In this document: positions 21,487 through 33,382 of the stretch, one piece after another
How the letters are laid out: the number at the start of each line of letters is the position of its first letter
Numbering within the stretch: position 1 is the stretch's first letter
NCBI GenBank assembly: GCA_036250225.1
Contig: JAPZLL010000006.1
Span: forward strand, 992,001 to 1,056,000
Source of the DNA: Cercophora sp. LCS_1
Lineage: Eukaryota > Ascomycota > Sordariomycetes > Sordariales > Lasiosphaeriaceae
DNA: 64,000 nt
Reading direction: 5' to 3'
Notes under the pieces: model-generated
The model's input: the letters and a program-made list of their open reading frames with translations, nothing else
Told to the model about the DNA's origin: nothing
Databases searched by the model: none
Program-made: the position numbers and the translations under genes

Positions 21487-23255
21487 ATGGTGCATCTCGC
21501 TGCCATCCCGCACGACGACGTGATCAACGACAAGCTGGTCAGCGCCGTCAAAAAGGTGCACCTCCAGCTCGCCAACGATGAGGACTGTTTCACCACGAGC
21601 GTCTACGGCTCCCGTTTTGCTGCGAGCGATTTGCCCCGCCACGAAATGCCCGAGCATGAGATGCCCAAGGAGGTGGCGTACCGCATGATCAAGGATGAGT
21701 TGAGTTTGGACGGGAATCCTATGCTAAAGTGAGCTTTCCTGTTCGTTGTATGAGAATGAGGTTGACCGTTTCAATAGCTTGGCATCGTTTGTCACTACGT
21801 ACATGGTATGCTTCATGCTCGCTGTGCAGTAGTGTGGTGGGGTGCTGATAATGAAACCAGGAAGAAGAAGCAGAGAAGCTCATGACTGAGTCCTTCTCCA
21901 AAAACTTTATCGACTACGAGGAGTACCCCCAGTCAGCCGACATCCAGAACCGGTGCGTGTCCATGATCGGCCGGCTCTTCCACGCCCCTGTTCCTCCCGA
22001 CGGTGAGACCGCCGGCGCCATTGGCACGTCGTGCATCGGCAGCTCCGAGGCCATCATGCTTGCTGTGCTGGCCATGAAGAAGCGCTGGAAGAACCAGCGC
22101 ATCAAGGAGGGTAAACCCGTTGACCGTCCCAATATCGTCATGTCGGCAGCCGTGCAGGTGTGCTGGGAGAAGGCCGCTCGCTATTTCGAGGTCGAGGAGA
22201 AGCTGGTTTACTGCACCGAGGACCGCTACGTGATTGACCCCGTGGAAACGGTTGATCTCGTTGATGAGAACACCATTGGTATCTGCGCCATTCTGGGAAC
22301 CACGTATACCGGCGAGTATGAGGACGTCAAGGCTGTGAATGACCTGCTCGTTGAGCGGGGTCTTGATGTTCCGATCCACGTTGACGCCGCGAGCGGTGGG
22401 TTCGTTGCACCGTTTGTTGTGCCCGATCTGGAATGGGATTTCCGTCTTGAGCGTGTTGTGTCTATCAACGTCTCAGGCCATAAATACGGACTCGTGTACC
22501 CCGGAGTGGGATGTAAGTGACACTTCCCCGCAACCCATGGTCGCTAACAGGAGAAGGGGTCGTCTGGCGCAGCGCAGAGTATCTCCCCCGAGAGCTCGTC
22601 TTCAACATCAACTACCTCGGCGCCGACCAAGCCTCCTTCACCCTCAACTTCTCCAAGGGCGCCTCCCAAGTCATCGGCCAATACTACCAGCTCATCCGCC
22701 TCGGCAAGCACGGCTACCGCGCCATCATGTCCAACCTGACCCGCACAGCCAACTACCTCTCCGAATCGCTCGAAGCCCTCGGCTTCGTCATCATGTCCAA
22801 GAAATCCGGCGAAGGTTTGCCACTGGTCGCCTTCCGCTTACCTCCCATCGAGGACGAAGACAACGAGCGAAACTACGACGAATTCGCACTCGCCCACCAG
22901 CTCCGCGTGCGCGGCTGGGTTGTGCCGGCGTACACCATGGCCCCCAAGACGAAAGGACTCAAGATGTTGCGTGTTGTCGTGCGCGAGGATTTCACGCGTA
23001 ATAGGTGTGATTCGCTGATTGCAGATATCAAGCTCATCCAGTCGCTTCTCGAGGAGATGGATCGGGAGAGTGTAAGAAAGGCGCAGGAGTTTATCCACAA
23101 GCATCATACCTCGAGCGGGAAGGCAACGCATAATCCGCCCGAGTATTTGGTATGCTTCTGTCTGTCATAATGATAAGGACCAACATGCTAACTGCGAACA
23201 GAAGGAGAAGCATTCGCTGCAGGGGAAGACGGGCAAGACGCATGCTGTTTGCTAG
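21487..23255 (+). CDS. Glutamate decarboxylase (PLP-dependent)
   Basis: Converts glutamate to GABA, feeding the GABA shunt. Five exons (21487-21728, 21778-21805, 21861-22512, 22557-23149, 23202-23255) join in phase to give 522 residues, close to the usual fungal length. All four introns are 44-55 nt with GT...AG ends. The 28-nt second exon is very small but is required to connect NPMLN to LASFVTTYM and then EEEAEKLM, a conserved decarboxylase segment. The PLP-binding lysine is Lys298 in SGHKYGLVYPGVGW. Other family landmarks are GTSCIGSSEAIML and HVDAASGGFVAPF. The C-terminus (KTGKTHAVC) is basic. A cytosolic enzyme is expected. In fungi it is linked to conidial germination and stress responses (family knowledge, not seen here). 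Confidence 0.93.
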
Positions 23256-23665
23256 TTGTCCGCGTCACAATTTGAGAATGCAAGGATCATGCGAGTCTTG
23301 ATTTGCCTGGCTCCGCTGGTTGCGATGGATATGGGAAGTAGAATTATGATGTTATGACCGGAATGGGATATCGCTACTCTGCTCATTCTTCTTGTCGGTT
23401 GAAATTGTCACATTGTTGACCAGATCAAGAGTTATCACAAGGACGGGAATTAGCACAACCACCAGACTTTATAAAAGGTATTGATTCGACAAAAAGGAAA
23501 GGGTATGCGTCACGCATTGCAAAACAAGTACAAATACAACAAGGGACAAGCATCAAGCCAATCCAGACCGGGTTCCCCTTCCCAAAATCCATTAAATCCC
23601 TTTCAATCCATGCCTCGTCATCCATAGTAAAACCGTTCATGTCGTTATACCAAAATACACTGCTC
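23256..23665. other. Convergent 3' intergenic region
   Basis: Between the stops of glutamate decarboxylase (+) and the FAD monooxygenase (-). It is AT-richer than its surroundings with no gene; both 3' UTRs must lie here. Confidence 0.5.
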
Positions 23666-25688
23666 TTAAAGCTGCGCCTGCGTCTCGCCCAGCTTCTTGG
23701 TCGTGAAGGAGCCAAAGTAGGCGTTGAGCGCATCCACCGTCGCGCTGCCCTCCTCGAGCTTGACAACGATACCGACGTAGCCGTCGGGGCGGACGACAAC
23801 GACGCCACCCTTCTCCTCGTCGAGACCCTGCTTGGCGTGGGCCGCAGCAGTGGCGTTGGGGACAATGCGGTCCCAGCGGTCGTCGGCGTAGACATGGTCC
23901 TGGTAGCGAGCCAGGAGAGCGGGCACGTCGCGGCTGATCTCGATCGAGGCGCGGGGAGCCGCAAAGATGGTGCACACAGTGTAGAAAAAGCTGTGGGGGT
24001 TGTGCTTCTCGTGATGGCTGACGCCGTCGGCGTCGGGGCGGGCATAGGCCGAGTAGAACGAGTTCTTGCGCGCCATGTTGGCCGCAAGGTCCTTGAGGGC
24101 CTGGGCAGTGACGCTGGGCTTGCCGGCAAAGACAAAGATGCGGAACGAGCCGTTGAGAGGAATCTCCTGCTCGAGATGCACCGCGTTGGCGTCGGTGACA
24201 CGGGTCACGTCCGAGTTGGTGTAGAGACGGCCGGGCTGGAGCTTGGTACCGGCAGCCGCGGGGTCGAGGATGACGTGGGACTGGGCGGGGTGCGAGGCGG
24301 ACCAGTTGAGGGCGTTAGCCTTGTAGAAGACTCCGTACCCGGAGGTGAAGGCGCAGGACTCCTTGAAGGTCTTGATGAACTCGTTCTCCTCGGTGGCATC
24401 CGACGAGGCGGCGGCCTGGACCTCGCTGGCGGCAGGAGGGCGCTGCGAAAAGAGCTTGGCGTACTTGTTGTCGAACGAGAGGAGAGTCTCGGCAACCTCC
24501 TTGCGCTCGGGCTCATACGTCTCGAGGAGCTTGCGGTCGGCAAAGCCGCTCTCGACGGCGTGGATCTTCCAGGCCAAGTTCTGGGCATCGAGGAAGGCAG
24601 TGTTCATGCCCTGACCGGCCTTGGGCTGTTTGGGTTGTTAGCACCTGATACACGGCTGACTCGGGACACAAAACTTACGCTGTGGGTGTGGCAGGCGTCT
24701 CCGCCGAGGAAGACACGGTGGTCAAGGGTGTACTTGTCAGAGATACCCTGGCCGATGGGATAGACCGAGTACCACTCCACACGCTCCCACTCAACCGAGT
24801 AGGGCTGTAGAATGCGCTTGGCTGACTCCTGCACCTCCTCAACCGTAGCCGTCTTGCGGGGATTGAAGTCGGGGTCGGTGGACGACGCAATCTGGATGTA
24901 GAGACGGACCATGTTGTCCTCACGGGGAATAACCATGATGGAGCCGTGCTCCGAGTGGATGGTGCACTTCATCTTGATATCGGGGAAGTCGGTCTTGACA
25001 ACACCGTCCATGACACCCCACACGTAGGCGATGGGGTCCTTGTGGGTGATGCCAATCTTGAGCTGGTCGCGGATGAAGGAGCGGGCACCCTCACCACCGA
25101 AAAGGTACTTAGCGCGGACAGTCTCGCTGCCGGTGCCGTCGACGTGCTCGAGCTGGACCTCGACGGGGTACTCGGGGTTGGCCTTCTCGTCCGAGGTGAA
25201 GCCCTTGATGGTCCAAGGGCGCTGGATCTGGACGCCGCTCTTGGCGAGGTCGGCAATGAAGACGCGCTCAATCAGACCCTGGTGGAGGAGGGTGGTGAAG
25301 GGATAGCGGGCGTCGATGAAGCTGGGGCACGAGGCCCAGGTGCCGGTGCGGACGATGCCCTTACCGCTCTTGGGCGGGTCCCAGAAGGCGACCTCATAGA
25401 CGCGCGCGGGCTTGTGGGCCATGATGGCCGACTTGAGCCCCATATTCCGGAGCAGATCGAGCGAGCGGGGCTGGATACCGTCAGCACGACCTGTGGGGGT
25501 CGGCTCAGCTCTGTTGTCGATGTGCTTGATCTTGTAACCCCATCGCGCCAAGCAGGTCGAGAGCATCAACCCAACCGGCCCGGCACCAACAATGACTGCC
25601 GCGTGTCAGCAGTGAACGTGATACTTGATAAGGGATCTTGCATACCAATGTCATAGTAGTTGGAGGGTGTCTCTGCTTGCGAAGCCAT
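23666..25688 (-). CDS. FAD-dependent monooxygenase, phenol 2-monooxygenase family
   Basis: Hydroxylates an aromatic ring using NADPH and O2. Three exons on the minus strand (25688-25646, 25595-24679, 24625-23666) join in phase to give 639 residues, near the usual phenol hydroxylase size. The introns are 50 and 53 nt. The Rossmann FAD motif is VIVGAGPVG (15-23). The second FAD motif is split by intron 2: GDACHTHS (313-320) joined to PKAGQGMN. The C-terminal third matches the thioredoxin-like dimerisation domain of phenol hydroxylases. The first exon encodes only MASQAETPSNYYDI plus one base. The exact substrate (phenol, a substituted phenol or a pathway intermediate) cannot be told from sequence. 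It is convergent with glutamate decarboxylase. Confidence 0.9.
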
Positions 25689-28201
25689 TGTGTCGTGTGC
25701 GTGTGTGAAGGAGAAAGTGAAAAGGGAGAAAGTCGTCGTTCAAGAGGAAAGGGGGTAACCCAGAAAAGAGGAGCGGCACACGACTGGAGGCACACAGGTG
25801 ATGAGTATGAGGATGAAGATCGGAATGGCTGCAGCGTGGGGGCTGTCGGCGATATTTGAATGGGACGGCGCCCAGGTACCAGGATCCGTTCTGAGTCCCG
25901 ACCGATGGGCCTGAGGGGTGGTGACACGGCGCTGGGGAGCAATCACGTCCAGAGCTGAGACGCGCTTACACGCGAGGACCCAACGGTGCGGCAACAGGTT
26001 CGGGATGACCAGAGGTGAGTCGAGGATGAGGGCAAACAATGAGAGCCGCAGCCGGAAAGGTGGGCGCCGATGGCAAAGTAGGTGGGCCCATTGGTCAAGA
26101 CGTGGTCAAGGGGGCTCCTGGTGCGTGCAAGCGTCGGCGGAGTGGGCAGTGGGATGCCGAGCAGGGCGCCAGCTGTTGACGTGAAAAGACCGAATTCTGG
26201 AAGACATCGCGCTCGCGGCGGGAGAGCTGGCGCCAGGTGTGAGGGGGAGATCGGGACTTGAAGACGGGAATCAGGTGTGGGGCCGCAGCGGGGAACACGG
26301 CTGAATCATCGGGAGTCGAGGGACACACTGCGAGTGGACTCTCGTCCCCTTTCAGCCCGCCTTCCCCACTGCCAGAAAAAAAAATCAAGAGTCCAGCAAG
26401 CTCCGCAAGGGCCGGTCGCTAGCAGATCGTTGCCGGGGCTGATGGCGTGGGGTAGCTTATTTCCGTTCGGGCCTTCGGGCTCGCGTTAGCAGCAGCCGTG
26501 TGCCACAGCCGTCATGCTCCAAGAGCGACAAGACGTCTTGATAAAGCCCAGCGTGCCTGAGCCGTTCGAAATCCCGTCAGCCGCATCGCCATCGCGTCGC
26601 GACGTTGAGGCGGCAGCCGATATCACGTGCAGGCCCGGATGTGCTAGCCGGCCGCTGCGCTGCACGCTGCGAACGCCTGGACTCGGTGCTCGAGGGTGCA
26701 TCGACACCGCGTCTGGGGAAATCTGGTTGACTGGCGTTAGCCCCTGGGGCCGGGACTGGGCGCCGACTCTGGGGAAGTGGGCTTGGATGCGTCAATTCGC
26801 CCACCCTCATTGGCTGCCGGACGTCGTCGTTCCCAAGCCTGCGCCACGGGACTATCCGGGGTACCCAACGTTGAGGCTCAAGCGGGAGTCAGACTGGTTG
26901 TCATCCGCTGCGTTGTCGACGCCAACCGGGTAGATCCGGCGATATCGGTGGGTGTTGTGAAAAATCTGATGTAGCCTTGAAATCGCATATACTCTCGCTC
27001 CTGCGGCTTCGAGGCTCTGCATTATTTGACTGTTGGCAAGGACAGCAGGAGGTGAATCTCTGGGTCCGTGACAGCAATTTCGCAGCTCAAGGTTTGGCCA
27101 GCTCAGCGTGCAGACGATTGGCTGTGGCTCCAATGGGGAAAGTGCTACCCATGATGCCTTTCGAAACCCCACGTCCCCCCGTCCTTCAGGTTGCCCCTTC
27201 CCCATCAGGGAACCAAGTATGTTGAAGCGGGAGGCCAATTGACGTAACCAGCAACACTCTGCCCACAGGTAAACTCCAGACCCGAATCTCTGGTGCCTCA
27301 ACAGTTTGAGGTCCCCAAATATTCAAGGTTTCCCGTTCTCGCTCATTTTTCGGGCACAAGCATTCCAGGTGTTGATAAAAACCCCAGGCCTTTTTTCGAG
27401 TCCCAACAGCTTTGATGACGCATCTGTTGACCACTTGTTGAACGTGAGGTCCTTGAAGCGGCGGAAGAAGGGTTCAATGACCAAGAAAATGTGATGTTGA
27501 TTCTTTCATGCTCCTTTCCTTCAGCCTGGCCTTTCGGTGACAGGTACACAAATTGACTGGCCAACAAACACCTTTTGTTGAGCACAGCGCTGCTGTTTCC
27601 CGGTGCCCCTGAGCACATCCCATCTTGTTGAACAAGTCCTGACCCCTTTTCACATCGCCGTGCTCCTGTCTTCGTGGTCCCCTTGATGCTTGCTGGTAAA
27701 TCTGTCTCGCTCTTGATCGTTGACTTGACAGTAGAAACTGCGAGTACTGTTGAGTCCTCTTTTCGCCGTCCCCCAGCCGCTGTGTTCCAGAGCTGAGTCC
27801 TCTTGACACCGGCTGGCAGGCTGGACATGGTGGAGATGGCGCCACCCCGTCAACCTCGCGCCTGTGTGATCCCCGGCGCCGGCATCCTCACTGCGGCCCG
27901 CTCCAGGTCCCCGCACGCCCCTGGGAGCATCTCCGGAAGGTTCCGGACAAGTCCGCCGATGCTGTAACCACCATGCGGCCGACTGTCGACGACTGTCGAT
28001 GCGAATAGGCCGTCTAACGGACCCGCGCGGTAGCCCTAGGACCACTGAGCCAGCTGCACAGCTTCTTTACCCCACGATTGATGGGTTCGAAAACCTCTTC
28101 CTCTTCTCTTCTTCCACGGCCACCAGAGCTTGAACCCAGTCCTCCTTCCAGCTCCCAACAGCAACCTCGAGCTTCACACACCCCAACCGCACCCAGCAGC
28201 C
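25689..28201. promoter_or_regulatory. Divergent intergenic region
   Basis: About 2.5 kb between two divergently transcribed genes. Close to the monooxygenase ATG the minus strand is pyrimidine-rich (ACTTTCTCCCTTTTC-type), typical of a core promoter. The open frames inside have random composition and no motif. The right end contains the leader of the eight-exon gene. Confidence 0.4.
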
Positions 28202-31053
28202 ATGACTGCGAGACCTCACAGTGCTCCGTGTAAGTAAGCAAAGAGACAAATAGCCAGCTTCATTGCTGACCATCTCTTCCAGCCCCCGTGGATAGGTTGC
28301 TCTATGGCGAGCCGCAGGACAGCCCTCCCCGCATCGAGCGTGCCGGTCCTTTTGAGCCGAGGTTCCCAGCTCCTCTTCCGTTTGCGAGAAGTGAGATGGG
28401 CCCTGGTCTTCCTGGCGAGCCTCTTGCGTGGGTTCCCAGAGCGCCAGAGCCCCTTCCTGAGCTCACGTTCCTGGACTACCTGGTGAGCATGGGCCAGGAG
28501 GGGGCAGAGGCCCAGTCCGGGTCTTCGGAGAGCTTTCTGGCCTCGTGCTGGCAGGACCGTGAGGCCCTGAAGTACCAGGCGGGGCTGCGTAGTAAGTATT
28601 CTTCCATTGAAGGCAATATATCATGTACCTGTTGCTGATAGACGTCTTAGACAACATAGACTGGAAGAGGGTCGAGCAGTGGGTCGAATCACTGCCCGAC
28701 AGTGGTGAGTGGGAGGACCCCGAGCGCTCCTCTTGGCTGCCTGTAAGTTGTGTGCCCACGCGTGATGTGTATTCACACGTTGTGGTTCTTTAAATGTTTT
28801 AATTCCTTTTGACTTGCCTGATGGTCTTTGGCTGCCCTAACAAGTTACTAACGCCTTGTTCACCAGTTGTCCCGCTACAACACGGCCATGAAGGCTTCTG
28901 CTGGCCCAGCTCCTGCCTCACGCGAGGGATTGAGGCCCTCCGTGAGTGACCCCGTGGTGTTTCGTCCGGTAAGAAGACCCACCCTGCCGTCCAAGCTCTG
29001 GGTGATGCCTCAGGGCAAAGCCAGCCCTCACGCCAGCGAGCCCTCTGCGCCGGATTTTTATTGACGACTTGCAGCCAGCTTCTGTTTTTCCTCCTTCCAA
29101 CAACACTGGAAGTTACGCTGCGTAAGTGTCGTCCGCGCAATCGTTTTCGCGCGTTTGCTCACCATCTACAGATACTGGAACGAACTTGCGAACCGACCGC
29201 TTGCAGCACGTAAGTACTTTGTTTTTCCATCCTTTCTTCTATTTTATTTTATCTGCTTCGTCGTAACACCTCCCAAGGGCACAGCTAACCGCCTCTTTCA
29301 GAGAAAATGGACAACCAGCACGGCTCGTTCTCCGACCGCGCTGCTTTGCCTGACAAAGGCAAGCAGGTCGACCGTAGGTTCGCCTACGACAACTACGGCG
29401 ACTACGAGGACGACGAGGATCACCACCCTCTGGGCTACAGTGCCCCCTATGGCGGCAGAGGCCGCGGTCTCGTGAGCGCTGCCACGAGCAACGATCTCAG
29501 ATCGGTGGCGGGCTACAATGCCCACCCTACTCTCCCCACCTCGGCCTCCATGGCCAGAGTCAACACCCCCTTTGTCCCGCCGCAGCGCCTCAACAGAGCG
29601 CCTGCGCCCATTAACACAGAGTCCGCACGCCTCCACGCCAGAGAGGCCACGGAGCGCAAATATGGTCCGGGCCAGATCGTTGACCAGCACCCGCCCGAGA
29701 CGTCATCCTCACCCCCCGGGCTCCGTTTCGGCGTCGAGAAGGCTGGTTCCGACACATCGTCCATCTACACCATGACTGCCGAAGAGCGCGAGAGACGTTT
29801 CCCGAGCCACATCAGCCCGCTCCGCATCAACAAGGAGCAGAAGACGCCGGGCCGCTTTAGCATTCTCCAGGACTACAGCAACTTTGTCAACTCGCCCGCC
29901 TATGTCAATCATCACGCTGGGCAGACTGCTGGACAGACCTCGCACATGGCTACGACCATTGGGGAGCGCGACTTTGGCGTTGGTCCTTCCACTCGTCCTG
30001 GCACTTCTGGCATTGGCGCTTCTACTGGCATTGGTCCCTCGGCTGGCATCGGCACTTCGACTGGTCTTGTTACTTCGGCTACCACCAACGACATCTACCA
30101 GTACAACCCGCTTATCCCGTTCATGAAGGAGGAGCTTCGCATCCCCAGGCAGGCGACCAAGACGTTGATCGGTCACAACGGCTGGCTCGAGGCGACTTCG
30201 ACCGACGCTCCCACCGCGCCGCAAGAGCCCCAGTCTCGCAAGCATAGATTCTTTAACCGTCTCGTCAAGAAGGCGAAGGGCATTACTGTAAGCATTCCCT
30301 CTCTGTCTCGTATTCAGACACTAACAACCACAGACTGGCGACGACCAGACCCAGCGCAAGTCGCACAACTCGGAGAAGAGCCCCTCCGGTCCCCGCACTC
30401 TCGCCATCTCGTTGAACCCCCGCGAGCAAAGCTTGCTGTACTGCGAACTCGAGCTCGGTGTGACCAGCTGCCTGAACGATTACCTGCAGGCCCAGTTCAA
30501 CAACGGCCGCCTCGAGACTTCCAAGCTCAAGAAGATTGCCGATGCATGGCACGCTCAAGGTCGTCCCAAGGTGACCGGCTTCCGCTATGACATGGAGACG
30601 CAGATCGACCTGGTCAAGCTGCACATCGACCACTTCAAGTTCTACGGCCACGTGACCATGAACAACCGCATCGTCGGCATTCTCGACATGATGAAGGCCA
30701 ACGCCCGTGCGATGCGTGTCCGCACCTTTTGCCAGCCCGACACGGTCATCGCCAAGCAGCTGCTAGACTCGCAGCACCTGTTCAACGTGCTGGGTGCCAC
30801 CGACGTGCAGCACAAGCACCTGGCCGAGGCCACGGCGTTTTTCCGCGCCGCCATGGAGCGGGAGCGTTACGTGGCCAGCCGCGTGTCGGAGCAGCTTGCG
30901 TCGGCGCAGGGTTCGTCCCTGCGCACCGCAAAGAGCCTGTCGCCCGAGAAGTGGCCGGAGCCGTCGCCGGCTGGCCTCCGCAAGGCCGCGTCGCATGCGA
31001 CCATGCCGCGTGACGGCACCCCGGCCGAGAATTGTCCCGGTTACCCGTACTAG
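28202..31053 (+). CDS. Conserved fungal protein of unknown function, eight exons
   Basis: I assembled eight exons: 28202-28229, 28283-28591, 28651-28742, 28867-28968, 29075-29121, 29172-29209, 29302-30287 and 30334-31053. Every junction keeps phase with GT...AG introns, giving 773 residues. The N-terminal 200 residues contain an acidic/aromatic segment (NNIDWKRVEQWVESLP). The middle (about 210-530) is Pro/Ser/Gly-rich and probably disordered, with a Gly/Thr/Ser low-complexity run. The C-terminal 230 residues form a helical, charged domain (LYCELELGVTSCLNDYLQ, MRVRTFCQPDTVIAKQLLD) that looks like the folded core. I do not recognise a named family or catalytic motif. Intron 2 has two in-frame acceptors (28641 and 28650). 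A shorter product from the ATG at 29307 is possible, and reading through intron 4 would end at 29064. Confidence 0.72.
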
Positions 31054-31540
31054 CGGACGTTAAAAACGATACTTGACGCATCAAAGGGGGCAAGCGAGGC
31101 GTACTGGATATTTCTGGAGGCGTTGGGTTTGGTTCCGGAAGGCGTTGGGGATGTTTTTTTCGGCGTTGGTGGCATGGGTGGAGGCACGTTTGTTTTTTTT
31201 ATGATACCATGATGATGATTCATGAAGGCATGGGACGAACCCATTGCATACTCGGGCAGTTTTTAAACCTCGTTCATTGCACGACTACAGTACTGTACCA
31301 TGGTGGATTCAACCAGGGAGTATAGTGAGGTTCTTTCTTGTACCTAAACGAAAGCTCCATTGGCGGAATACTAGGTAGTACTCATACCAGGTAGTCTGAA
31401 AGTCGTTACGACGATATTGTGCTCGTGCTCGTGAAATCGCGCCATCGTGATCATTGCCGTCCCTAGTCCTTACCCACACGCCCATCTCATACCTATCATC
31501 ATGATCAATTCCCATGCTTGGTAAGCCCATACCCATCAGG
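31054..31540. other. Convergent 3' intergenic region
   Basis: Between the stops of the eight-exon gene (+) and the glycine-zipper gene (-). Contains poly-T (about 31190-31200) and ATGATG runs and no gene. Confidence 0.5.
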
Positions 31541-32296
31541 CTAATACCCCCGACTCCTCCTCCTCTCCCTCCTCTCCCTCCTCTCCCACTCCCCATCACT
31601 ACTACTATACCCATCCCTATCCCCGCTTCTGTCCCTTCCCCTGGACCTCATCCTCTCACCACTCTTCGTACTCCCAAAACTCCCCCTCCTCCCACCACTA
31701 CCAGAACTAGCCCCGTCCCCAAACTTCCCCTCCCACTCCTCCTGCTCCTCCCTCGTCTTCTCCCTACTCTTCTCCAACCTCTTCTCAATCGCATTAGCTC
31801 CCAACCCACCAACCGCCGCTCCGACAATGGTACTGATCAGTGCGCCTTTATCATCCTTGTCCCTCCCGCCCCTTCCGTTCTTCCCACCGTGGCCACCATG
31901 ATGGTCTTTTCTGTAGTGTTCACTCGCCTCCCTAGCAGCCAGCCCACCAACAATCGCACCCAGCACACCAACGCCAATACCAGAAGCAGTGTTGCTAAAG
32001 GTGGAGGAGAGGGCGTTTTTGGCTTTTGTTTTGGGGGAGGAGGAGCGGCGGCGTCGGTTGTTCGTGGACTGGGCGTTGGTTGTTGGGGAGCGGGAGTTTG
32101 ACGAGGGTGGGCGGTAGAGGGGTTGGTTTGGGCCGGGGTAGTACAAGGGGACGGGCGTGGCGGGGAAGGGCTCGTATTGTGAGGGGGACATTGCGCCGCT
32201 GGAGTAGGGTGAGGGTGTGCGGTTGTGGCTGTGGTTGTGGTTGTAGCCGTGGCCGTGGCCGTGGCCGTGAGGGCTATAGGAGTCTTCGTAGGACAT
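31541..32296 (-). CDS. Glycine-zipper membrane protein with His/Gly-rich N-terminus
   Basis: The single exon encodes 251 residues from the ATG at 32296. The N-terminus has an HGHGHGHGYNHNHSHN-type low-complexity run, followed by a Ser/Pro/Tyr-rich, probably disordered region with an RRRRSSSP patch. Two glycine-zipper hydrophobic segments follow: GIGVGVLGAIVGGLAA (about 106-121) and STIVGAAVGGLGANA (about 155-170), separated by a His/Gly/Asp/Lys-rich linker. This is the arrangement of fungal proteins with a 17-kDa-antigen-like glycine-zipper domain. The C-terminal 80 residues are strongly charged, Arg/Ser/Gly-rich and end RRERRERRRSRGY. Its role is unknown. Membrane insertion or self-association is inferred from the zipper motifs. 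Confidence 0.8.
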   Translation of the reverse strand: MSYEDSYSPHGHGHGHGYNHNHSHNRTPSPYSSGAMSPSQYEPFPATPVPLYYPGPNQPLYRPPSSNSRSPTTNAQSTNNRRRRSSSPKTKAKNALSSTFSNTASGIGVGVLGAIVGGLAAREASEHYRKDHHGGHGGKNGRGGRDKDDKGALISTIVGAAVGGLGANAIEKRLEKSREKTREEQEEWEGKFGDGASSGSGGRRGSFGSTKSGERMRSRGRDRSGDRDGYSSSDGEWERRERRERRRSRGY

Positions 32297-33382
32297 TTTG
32301 GTTTGGTGGTGAGGCTGTGATCGCGAGTGGTTGTGATGAGTGGTGATGGTGGTGGTGGCGAGCGTTGTGTGAAAGTGGTTGTGGATAAGTGGTATCGACG
32401 AGTGGTAATATGGGTGGTGCAGAACGGTGATGGTGGTGATGGCAAGGACTCAGGTATATGTCCCCAACCTCACCGGAGATGTCGGGACCGCCGGTGCAGA
32501 AACCCGCAATATAGGCGACTCCGTAGACAGCGACAAACCCCGAGTTATAATCAGAATCCCGGATTGCCGATGTCCTCTTACACAATCCGGTCGTGACTAA
32601 GCACCAATAACAGAGACAAAACACAGCAATTGACGAGCGCAGCAATCAACAAGGCCTGAAAACCATGGAGCGAAACGCAGAGAAAAGAAAACCGGAAAAA
32701 AACCAAGCATATCTATTTTTCACCGGGCACTTCGATGACTCTACTCTCTCAGTACCATGGAGGGACGTCTACCAAGCTGAGTGGTCGGAGGATGGGATGC
32801 TGTGCAATGATGTCACGGCCAAGCAAACTTGCAACCGAACCCATCACCCATACCAGACGGGATGTTGCAACTGCCGCGACCACACCTCACAACACCTGCA
32901 GACATCACGTACAAACATTTCCAAGCGTTCACTACACCAATCCCTCGACAAAATAGCTGCACTGGATCCACAATTGTTGGAATCCTGTTATTGGACAGCT
33001 ACTTCTCTGTGATAGCTTCCCCGCGTTGCTGACGAGGCTGTGTGATGCCTCCAACAAAATTTGAGTCTAGACTGGAGAGATGGGGCCTCCAGTCTGCCTT
33101 GAGCCTTATGTTGGCGAATAGACGTTGATCTGATAAGCCATCTGTCTCCGGTTGCGGTGCAAAATAGCTGCCGATGCAGCCGCTTTCAGCCGCAGTTACG
33201 CCCGAGAACTAAGCTTGGTGTTTGTCCCACGGTGTAGCCTTGCCTTATCTCTTCCACACCGCGTTTCCCTCACCATAATGCAGCTCAGAGTCACCACACT
33301 GGTAGAGTCCCATAAAAAACATTAGCATTAATAATAAGCGTATTTCGTCATAGCCTCATAGCCATGACTGCCATCTTGACCG
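32297..33382. other. Intergenic region
   Basis: Promoter and leader of the glycine-zipper gene to the left and 3' flank of the Dlt1 gene to the right (both minus strand). Small frames such as 32665-33012 (+) have no recognisable features. GTGGT repeats near 32330-32440 are simple-sequence leader DNA. Confidence 0.4.
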
